Shown in pieces: positions 25,288 through 32,926 of a stretch of 64,000 nucleotides of DNA (the stretch's first letter is position 1; every line of letters begins with the position of its first letter). The stretch is from Novosphingobium pokkalii (lineage in GTDB: Bacteria; Pseudomonadota; Alphaproteobacteria; Sphingomonadales; Sphingomonadaceae). Position numbers and translations under genes: made by a program. The DNA is taken from positions 1 through 64,000 of the forward strand of contig NZ_BMZP01000006.1 of NCBI RefSeq assembly GCF_014652855.1, given 5' to 3'. The notes beneath the pieces are model-generated. The model was not told where the DNA came from, did not search any database, and was given only the letters and a program-made list of their open reading frames with translations.

Positions 25288-28020
25288 ATGTCTCTCTTCC
25301 GTGCAGCACTGCTTGCCACCACAACCGCGATCGTCGTGTCGTCGCCGGCCATGGCGCAGGACACCCAGGCCGCCGCACCGGCCGCCGCCGACACCAGCAG
25401 CACTGCCGAAACGCCCGGTGAAGCCATCGTGGTCTCGGGCATCCGCGCCTCGCTCAAGAACGCGATCGACGTGAAGCGCAACGCCATCGCCGTGATGGAC
25501 GTGATCACCGCCGAAGGCGTGGGCAAGTTCCCCGATCGCAACGTGGCCGAATCGCTCTCGCACATCCCCGGCGTCGCCGTGGACCACCAGTTCGGCATCG
25601 GCGAGCGCGTGTCGATCCAGGGCACCGATCCGGCGCTCAACCGCATCTTCATCGACGGGCACTCGATCGCCTCGGCCGACTGGGGCGGCAGCCCGGGCGA
25701 CGTGACCGGCCGCACGTTCAACTATTCGCTGCTCGCGCCCGAAGTGATCTCGCGCGTGGAAGTCTACAAGTCGCCCGAACCGTGGATCGACGAAGGCGCG
25801 CTGGGCGGCACGGTGATCGTGCGCACGCGCAAGCCGCTGGACATGAAGGCCAATTCGCTGACCGGCTCGATCGGGGTGAATTACAACGATCGTTCCAAGA
25901 TCGCCAATCCGCGCGGCTCGCTGCTCTATAGCTGGAAGAACAAGGACGAGACCTTCGGCATCCTCGTCGCCGGCACTTATGACAAGGACTCGCTCGCCCG
26001 CGCCGGGATCGAGTACTTCGGCTATTCCACCGGCAAGGATTTCCTCCAGAAGGACTCCGACGGCAATCTGATCACCGACGACAACGGCAACTACGTGCCC
26101 AAGAATTCGGCGCTCCAGGTCAATGGCGGTAGCCTCTCCGACCTGGCCAACTCGCGCTATCCTGCCGGGATCAACCACGCCTATTTCAAGCAGACGCGCC
26201 AGCGCATCGGCGGCCAGTTTGCCATCCAGTATGCCCCCAGCAGCGCTTTCGAGCTGATCGCCACGGGCATGCACATCCAGGGCACCTACAACAACTTCTC
26301 GCAGTCGGAATTCATCTATCCGAACTACAACCCCAGCAACATCTCGTCGGTGACGCTGTCCAACGGCCTGATTTCCAAGGCGACGATGGCCGATGGCACC
26401 AGCACGCAGGCCGAGCTGGACATGAACTATCGCAAGACCAAGGTGACCAACGACAGCTACAACCTGGCGGGCACCTGGCACGTCAGCGATCGTTTCACCC
26501 TGTCGGGCAACGGCGGCTGGAGCAAGGCGACCGGCGGCACCAACCCCGAATACCTGATGTCGCTCTATTCCAACGGCGGCTACACGTTCGACTACACCGG
26601 CTCTTCCACCACGGTGAACTACAACACCGCGCCGACCGACACGAGCCAGTGGGGCCGATTCTCCACCTCGACCCAGACGCTGCCCGATGGCAGCACGATC
26701 ACCGGCTACCAGATCGGCGGCATCGCCACCTCGCGCCAGAAGGACGAGGAATTCTATGGCCAGCTCGACGGCAAGTGGGACGTGGACGATGCGTTCTTCA
26801 AGGACGTGCGCATGGGCATCAAGGCCTCCACGCATGAGAACGCGCTGACCGTGACCGGCTCCAAGGTGTTCTACACCAGCCCGGTCTCGCTGAGCGATTT
26901 CACCACCCACCTGACCCCGTCGGGCCTGTTCAACGGCCTCAACGACAACGGCAACTCCAACCAGTTCGCCACGCTGACCGAGCAGGGCGTGATCGACGCG
27001 CTCAACGCCGGCCTCTATGTCGACACCGGTATCGACAAGAGCTCGACCTACAAGGTGCGCGAAAAGGTCGCTAACGCCTATGTCCAGTTGGACTTCGGCA
27101 GCGGCCCGATCCACGGTTCGGGTGGCTATCGCATGGTCTACACCAGCGACAAGTCGAGCTATTACGCCACGACCGACGGCGGCAACACCTATACGCCGAC
27201 CGTGTCGAACAAGGACTACCTGAAGTTCCTGCCCAGCCTGAACGTTTCGTGGGACATCACCGACACCTTCAAGCTGCGCGGCGCCGTGGCCAAGGTGATC
27301 GCCCGTCCGCGCTATGCCCAGCTTGCCGGCGCATTCAGCCGCAGCGACACGAACCTGACCGCCAGCACCGGCAACCCGGATCTCGATCCCTACCAGTCGA
27401 CCAACTATGAACTGTCGGGCGAATGGTATTTCCGCCCCGGTTCGCTGCTGTCGGTGGAATACTTCCGTCGCGAGATCAGCTCCTACGTGGTCACCAAGAC
27501 CGTGTCGGAATTCCTGACCCCGCTGGGCAGCACGACCCCGCAGGAATACCAGGTAACCAAGCCGGTGAATGCCAGCAACGCCACGGTCAACGGGGTCTCG
27601 GTCGGCTTCCAGACGGCGATCTGGGGCGGCTTCGGCATCCTGACCAACTACACCTATGCCAACGCCAAGAGCGGCGTCGATGCCGACGGCAACGTGGTCA
27701 ACCTGCCCTACCTGTCCAAGCACACCGTCAACGTGATCCCCTACTTCGAGAAGGACGGGTTCCAGGCACGCGTGAGCTGGAACTGGCGCAGCGACTACTT
27801 CACCGGCGTGGGTCGCCTGAACTCGGTGGACAAGACCGCTGGCTATCACCAGCTCGACGCCTCGATCGGGTACAAGATCAACGAGCACTTCACGGTTCAG
27901 GCCAATGCCCAGAACCTGCTCGACTCGACCTACTACGCCTACAGCGGCACCAAGGCGGCGCCGACCGCGTTCTACAAGAATGGCCGCGTCTTCGCTGCCA
28001 CCTTGCAGTTCGCCTACTGA
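25288..28020 (+). CDS. TonB-dependent receptor of the N-glycan locus
   Basis: The 910-residue product starts MSLFRAALLATTTAIVVSSPAMAQ, a signal peptide. A Gln/Ala/Thr-rich stretch leads to a TonB-box-like EAIVVSGIRASL. The plug domain (about 55-190) has GKFPDRNVAESLSHIPGV, the FIDGHSI segment and VEVYKSPEPWIDEGALGGTVIVRTRKPL, all typical of the Caulobacter/sphingomonad TonB receptors of family TIGR01782. The barrel ends with a terminal strand closing in FAATLQFAY. Such receptors import oligosaccharides across the outer membrane. Because it lies between the beta-galactosidase/CutC pair and GH92, the likely cargo is an N-glycan fragment. The start at 25288 is preferred over a GTG 36 bases upstream because it begins the signal peptide. 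Confidence 0.93.
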   Translation: MSLFRAALLATTTAIVVSSPAMAQDTQAAAPAAADTSSTAETPGEAIVVSGIRASLKNAIDVKRNAIAVMDVITAEGVGKFPDRNVAESLSHIPGVAVDHQFGIGERVSIQGTDPALNRIFIDGHSIASADWGGSPGDVTGRTFNYSLLAPEVISRVEVYKSPEPWIDEGALGGTVIVRTRKPLDMKANSLTGSIGVNYNDRSKIANPRGSLLYSWKNKDETFGILVAGTYDKDSLARAGIEYFGYSTGKDFLQKDSDGNLITDDNGNYVPKNSALQVNGGSLSDLANSRYPAGINHAYFKQTRQRIGGQFAIQYAPSSAFELIATGMHIQGTYNNFSQSEFIYPNYNPSNISSVTLSNGLISKATMADGTSTQAELDMNYRKTKVTNDSYNLAGTWHVSDRFTLSGNGGWSKATGGTNPEYLMSLYSNGGYTFDYTGSSTTVNYNTAPTDTSQWGRFSTSTQTLPDGSTITGYQIGGIATSRQKDEEFYGQLDGKWDVDDAFFKDVRMGIKASTHENALTVTGSKVFYTSPVSLSDFTTHLTPSGLFNGLNDNGNSNQFATLTEQGVIDALNAGLYVDTGIDKSSTYKVREKVANAYVQLDFGSGPIHGSGGYRMVYTSDKSSYYATTDGGNTYTPTVSNKDYLKFLPSLNVSWDITDTFKLRGAVAKVIARPRYAQLAGAFSRSDTNLTASTGNPDLDPYQSTNYELSGEWYFRPGSLLSVEYFRREISSYVVTKTVSEFLTPLGSTTPQEYQVTKPVNASNATVNGVSVGFQTAIWGGFGILTNYTYANAKSGVDADGNVVNLPYLSKHTVNVIPYFEKDGFQARVSWNWRSDYFTGVGRLNSVDKTAGYHQLDASIGYKINEHFTVQANAQNLLDSTYYAYSGTKAAPTAFYKNGRVFAATLQFAY

Positions 28021-28037
28021 GCCGCAGCCCCTCGAAC

Positions 28038-28111
28038 GCCCATGGCATGTCTCCTCCCTTGCCATGGGCCCCTCGCAACGCCTGTCGGAAGCTCCGCTCC
28101 GGCAGGCGTTG
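28038..28111 (+). terminator. Tandem hairpins between TonB receptor and GH92
   Basis: GCCCATGGCA (28038-28047) pairs with TGCCATGGGC (28060-28069). Straight after, CAACGCCTGTCGGA (28076-28089) pairs with TCCGGCAGGCGTTG (28098-28111) with one G-U pair. Two strong stems in the 124 bp between same-strand genes could lower GH92 expression relative to the receptor or stabilise the receptor mRNA end. Confidence 0.6.
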
Positions 28112-28144
28112 CCATGTCCTGACCCCGCTTGCCCGGAACCCGCG

Positions 28145-30502
28145 ATGAACTGTCCAGCAAAGCTTCCCGTTGCCCGCCGCAGCCTGCTTCGTGCCACGTG
28201 CCACATGGCGCTGCTGGCCGGTTCATCGGCCCCGGCGCTGGCCGCAACGCGGCGCGGTGGCACGAGCGCTGGCGGCAACCAGCCCGACCTGTTCATCGGC
28301 ACGGGCGGCGACGGGCACACCTTCCCCGGCGCCAGTCTGCCGTTCGGCATGGTGCAGGTGAGCCCGGATACCGACACGGCGCGCTGGGATACCTGCTCGG
28401 GCTATCACCACGGCGATCCCTCGCTGCTCGGCTTTTCGCACACCCATCTTTCGGGCACCGGCATCGGTGACATGCTCGATGTGCTGGTCGTGCCCGCGCG
28501 CGGACCCTTGCGGCTCGATCCCGGCCCGCTCGATCCCAAGACGTGGCAGGGGCCGGATCACGGCTATCGCCTGCGCTACGCCCGCGAGGAAGCGCGCCCC
28601 GGGTTCTACCGCGTCGCGCTGGAAAACGGCGTGACCAGCGAATTGACCGCCACCTTGCGCACCGGCATCCAGCGCCACAGCTATCCTGCCGGCGAAGGGC
28701 ACCTGCTGATCGACTTGTCGCACCTGGTGCTCGACAGTTCGGATTTTCCGCCGCTGATCGATGCCGCCGCGCTGGAATGGCTGCCCGATGGCACGCTGGT
28801 GGGCACGCGCCGGGTGTGGCGCTGGGCCAAGGGGCGGCGGATCCATTTCGCCATGCAGTTTTCGCGCGCCCCGGCGCGGATCGAATTCTTTGGCGACGAC
28901 AATGCGCCTGCTCCCCACGATGCGCGGGCGATCAGCGGCAAGCGGTTGAAAGCGGTGGCCTGGTTCCCCGATGCCGGGGCAGCGCCGATCGTGATCCGCA
29001 CCGGCATTTCTGCCGTGGACATTGCCGGCGCCCGCGCCAACCTGGCCGCCGAAGCGCCGCATTTCGATTTCGACGCCTATGCCCGCGCGGCCGAAACCGC
29101 CTGGGCCGGGGAACTGGCGCGCATCACCGTGAGCGGCGGCACGCCCGCGCAGCAAACCATCATGGCCACCGCGCAATACCACGCCGCGCTGGGCCCCACG
29201 CTGCTGAGCGATGTGGACGGGCGCACCATCGGCCTCGATCGCCAGGTCCACACCCTGACCCGGGGCGAAGCGGCCTATAGCGCCTATTCGCTGTGGGACA
29301 CCTATCGCGCGTTCCATCCCTTGCAGACGCTGATCCGCCCGGCCCACGCCGCCACGATGATGGCCGACCTGATCCGCCAGACGCAGCAGAGCCCCTATGG
29401 CCCGCCGGTCTGGCCCTTGCAGGGGGTGGAAACCGGCTGCATGATCGGCTGGCATGCCGTGCCCGTGCTGGCCGAAGGCATGGCCAAGGGCATTCCCGCC
29501 GACTATGCCGCCGCATGGCCGGGCATCCGCCGCCGCGCGCTGGATTTCACCACGCCCACGCAGGACAATTCGCTGGGCATCCCGTTCTATGACCAGCTTG
29601 GCTATGTGCCGGCCGACCTGGTGTTTGAAAGCGTCAGCCGCACGCTGGAATACAGCTATGACGACTATGCCGCCGCCAGGATCGCGCGCGCGGCCGGTGC
29701 CGTGCAGGATGCCGCGCACCTGGAACAGCGCAGCGGCAACTGGCGCAACGTGTTCGATGCCAGCGTGGGCTTTGCCCGCCCGCGCCTGGCCGACGGCACC
29801 TGGACCAGCCCCTATGACCCGGTGCAACTGGGCCACTCGTCAAAGTGGCGCGACTATACCGAAAGCAACGGCTGGCAGGCCACGTTCCTCAACCAGCACG
29901 ACGTGCCCGGCCTGATTGCCGCGATGGGCGGGGACGCCGCGTTCGAGGCCAAGCTCGATGCGCTGTTTGCCGCGCCTTCCACGCTGCCCAAGGGCGCGCC
30001 GCCGGATATTTCGGGCATGCTGGGCCAATATGCCCATGGCAACGAACCCTCGCACCACGTGGCCTATCTCTATGCCTGGTGCGGCGCGCACTGGAAGACG
30101 CAACGCATGGTGCGCCGCCTGCTCACCACGATGTATACCGACAAGCCCGACGGCATCATCGGCAACGACGATTGCGGGCAGATGAGCGCGTGGTTCATCC
30201 TTTCCGCGCTGGGTTTCTATCCGGTCGATCCGGTCAGCGCGGTCTATGTGCTGGGCAGCCCGCTGTTCGATAGCGCGCGCGTGCAGGTGGGCAAGGGGCG
30301 CGAACTGGTGATCGAGGCGCGCGGCCAGGGGCCGGACCGGCCCTATTACGGCAAAGTGGAATGGAACGGCCAGCCGCTCACCCGCGCGTGGCTGCGCCAT
30401 GACGAACTGATCGCGGGCGGGCGCCTGGTGTTTCACATGCAGGCCGAGCCCGACCGGGGCTTTGCCCGCGCGGCGGCAGACAGGCCGCAAGCCGCCTCGT
30501 GA
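28145..30502 (+). CDS. GH92 alpha-mannosidase
   Basis: The 785-residue protein has a signal peptide (LLRATCHMALLAGSSAPALA). It shows the GH92 pattern: FIGTGGDGHTFPGASLPFGMVQVSPD at the start, GYHHGDPSLLGFSHTHLSGTG, then in the second domain YSLWDTYRAFHP, CMIGWHAVPVLAEG, HGNEPSHHVAYLY and GIIGNDDCGQMSAWFILSALGFYPVDP. These calcium-dependent inverting exo-mannosidases remove alpha-1,2, 1,3 or other alpha-linked mannoses; the linkage cannot be read by eye. The ATG at 28145 gives a proper leader, whereas the longer open frame runs back into the receptor gene. It overlaps the next gene by GTGA. In the locus it would trim alpha-mannose arms together with GH125. Confidence 0.95.
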   Translation: MNCPAKLPVARRSLLRATCHMALLAGSSAPALAATRRGGTSAGGNQPDLFIGTGGDGHTFPGASLPFGMVQVSPDTDTARWDTCSGYHHGDPSLLGFSHTHLSGTGIGDMLDVLVVPARGPLRLDPGPLDPKTWQGPDHGYRLRYAREEARPGFYRVALENGVTSELTATLRTGIQRHSYPAGEGHLLIDLSHLVLDSSDFPPLIDAAALEWLPDGTLVGTRRVWRWAKGRRIHFAMQFSRAPARIEFFGDDNAPAPHDARAISGKRLKAVAWFPDAGAAPIVIRTGISAVDIAGARANLAAEAPHFDFDAYARAAETAWAGELARITVSGGTPAQQTIMATAQYHAALGPTLLSDVDGRTIGLDRQVHTLTRGEAAYSAYSLWDTYRAFHPLQTLIRPAHAATMMADLIRQTQQSPYGPPVWPLQGVETGCMIGWHAVPVLAEGMAKGIPADYAAAWPGIRRRALDFTTPTQDNSLGIPFYDQLGYVPADLVFESVSRTLEYSYDDYAAARIARAAGAVQDAAHLEQRSGNWRNVFDASVGFARPRLADGTWTSPYDPVQLGHSSKWRDYTESNGWQATFLNQHDVPGLIAAMGGDAAFEAKLDALFAAPSTLPKGAPPDISGMLGQYAHGNEPSHHVAYLYAWCGAHWKTQRMVRRLLTTMYTDKPDGIIGNDDCGQMSAWFILSALGFYPVDPVSAVYVLGSPLFDSARVQVGKGRELVIEARGQGPDRPYYGKVEWNGQPLTRAWLRHDELIAGGRLVFHMQAEPDRGFARAAADRPQAAS

Positions 30503-32889
30503 GCGCGGCGCTGGCCTTCTTCGCATTGGCGGCGGCGCCCAGTCTTTCCGGCGCCTGCATCGTGGCGGATGCGCCGGCGCGCGCCGGGGCAGACCTGCTG
30601 GCGCGGCGCCTGCACGAGCGGGGGATCGATCCCGCGCCCGATTGCCCGGTCACGCTGCGGTTTGAAACCGCGCCCGCGCTGGGTGAAGGTTTTGCCCTGG
30701 CGCGCCATGGCCGCACGATCACGGTGCAGGTGGGCCAGGCGCGCAGCGCGGCCTATGCTGCGGGGTGGATCCTGGGCCACTTGATCGAGCGCGATGGTGC
30801 GCGAGGGGGCTTCGACAAGCTCAGCCCGAACGGTGGTAATATTAGCGGAATCGTCTCTCCCCACCACCCGTTCGCCCTGAGCTTGTCGAAGGGCACTGGC
30901 GCGACGAGGCAGCATGTCCGCCTCGCGCTCCATGGTCCGATCCACAGCGCCCCGGCCCTGGCGATCCGGGGGGACCAGATCGGCATTCGCGCCAAGAACA
31001 ACAGCTTCGATGCCTGGACCCCGGCGATGCTGGCGCGCCAGGTGGAAGACCTGGCACTGATGGGCGCCAACCGCGTGCAACTGGTGGCGCCGGTGTCGGA
31101 CGATGCCGCCGTATCGCCGCTTGCCCCGGTGCCGGCGCGAGACGCGATCCTGGCAACCGCGCGCGCGGCCCATGTCCTGGGGCTGCAAGTGGCGCTCTAT
31201 TATCCGCTGCTGCGCGACTATGCCAAGCCGGCCGACGTGGCCGCCGAACAGGCCGACTTTGCTGCGCTGATCGCGGATTTCCCCGCGCTCGATGCGGTCT
31301 ATTTCCCCGGCGGCGATCCCGGTCACACCGCGCCTGCGCCGCTCTTTGCCCTGCTCGGCACGCTGGCCGCGCCCTTGCACGCGCGCTTTCCGGCGGCGGA
31401 GATGCTGGTGTCTTCGCAGGGGTTCGATGCAGCGGGCTTTGCCGCTTTCGTGGCACAGGTGCAGCAGCGGCCGCCCTGGCTTTCGGCGGTGTTCGTCGGC
31501 CCGCAGACCCGCACTTCGATCGCCCGGCATCGCGCGCTGCTGGGCGGCGTGGTGCCGCTGGAGCTCTATCCCGACACGGCCCATGCCATGCATGCGCAAC
31601 TGCCGGTGCAGGCCTGGCACCCGGCCTTTGCGCTGACGCAGGGGCGCGAGCCGGTCGATCCGCGCCCGCGCGCCATGGCCGCCGCCTTTGCCGATCAGGC
31701 GCCGGGCACGCGCGGCTTCATCGCCTATTCCGAAGGCGTGAACGACGATTGGAACCTGGCGCAGTGGCTGGCCCTGGCGTGGAACCCGCGCGCCCGGCCC
31801 CGCGCCATCGCGCTGGCCCATGCCCGCCGCTTCATCGGTGACGATCGCTTTGCCGCCCTGCCCGCCGCGCTGGAGCGGGACTGGCAGGGCGATCCGGCGC
31901 GCAACCCGGCGACTGCCCGCACGCTCGCGGCCAGCCGCGCGCTGCGCCCGGCGGCCTAGGCCGATTGGCGGATCGATCTCTATCGCTATCGCGCGGTCTA
32001 TGATGCGCTGGTGGCGCGGCGCTGGGCTGCGGCCAAGGCGGCCGATCGGGCCGCGCGCGCTGCCTTGGCAAAGGCCGGGCAGACCGGCAGCCCGCAGGCC
32101 CTGGCAGAGGCGCGCCGCGCGCTGGCGCCGGGCGAGCCACCCGCGACACTGGCGCTGTATCATCAGCTCGAAGCGCTGGCGGCGCGGCTGTGGGACCGGG
32201 CGCGGATGCAACTGAGCGTTGCCCGCTATGGTGCGTCGAACTGGGAGCGCGGCGCCAATCTCGATCGCGCCATGGCCGACCTGACCGACCGGGCGTTCCT
32301 GCTGCCACGGCTGGCGCAGGCGGAACGGTCGCGAGACGAAGCCACTCGCGTCGCCCTGTTGCAGGCGCTGGCAGATCGCGCAGACGTGCGCCATCACGCG
32401 CTTTACGATGACCTCGGCATGCCCGGCGCGCAGCCCCATCTGGTGCGCGGCGCAGGCGAGCTGGCCGATCCGCAAGGGCGCCGCAGCGCGATCCTGGGCG
32501 TGGCCGATCACCTGCCGGCCGATGGCTGGCCGCTTGCGGCGCTGACCTATGCCGAGACGCTTTATGAAAACCCGCTGCGGCTGGCCTATCGCCTGCCGCG
32601 CGGGCGAGCCTGGTGCCTGCGCTTCACCTGGGCCGGGGAGGATTACTGGCGGGCGATGGCAATCGAGGCCAATGGCCATCAAATCCTGCCGCCGCAGCAG
32701 CGCCCCGCCAATCCGGCCTTTGTCGAAGTGCCGATTCCCCCCGCGCTTACCGCGCAAGGCCGGCTTTCGCTGGCGTTCGTCGGCCAGGCCGGCGCAGGCG
32801 GCAGCGGACGCGGGCAGCAGGTGGCCGAGACCTGGCTGGTGCCGATATCCGACCAGTTGCGCTGCGAAGGGCGCTGGCAGGGGCCATAA
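30499..32889 (+). pseudogene. Large GH20/GH84-like glycosidase-related protein, split by an in-frame amber codon
   Basis: One reading frame from GTG 30499 (overlapping the GH92 stop as GTGA) to 32889 would encode about 796 residues, but a TAG at 31957-31959 interrupts it. Translation resumes in the same frame immediately after as ADWRIDLYRYRAVYDALV, a continuous helical sequence, so this is a nonsense change and not a gene end. The N-terminus resembles the zincin-like domain of GH20 and GH67 enzymes (ITVQVGQARSAAYAAGWIL). A barrel-like part follows (NSFDAWTPAMLARQVEDLALMGANRVQL, DAVYFPGGDPGHT), then helices and a C-terminal beta domain (FVEVPIPPALTAQGRLSLAFVG). A REP-type palindrome lies inside the frame. 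No named family could be assigned with confidence. Possible roles are beta-GlcNAc or chitobiose-core cleavage. Confidence 0.7.
30811..30890. repeat. REP-type inverted repeat inside a coding sequence
   Basis: TTCGACAAGCTCAG begins the left arm (30811-30836) and the right arm (30861-30890) ends CTGAGCTTGTCGAA, its exact complement; between the arms are about 25 bases. This core is the well-known dispersed palindrome of many proteobacteria that, when translated, gives FDKLSPNG and FALSLSKG. Both are read here in frame in the GH20/GH84-like gene. The element inserts roughly 30-40 residues between a conserved ERDGARG segment and the HGPIHSAPALAIRG segment. Confidence 0.85.
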
Positions 32890-32926
32890 TGGCTTGACCT
32901 TCCCTCGATAGCGGACACAATCGCGG

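Noticed and set aside
25282..28377. A 1031-codon frame antisense to the N-glycan TonB receptor
   Set aside because: Same reason: mirror of a convincing receptor, with no recognisable domain and composition typical of antisense GC-rich frames.
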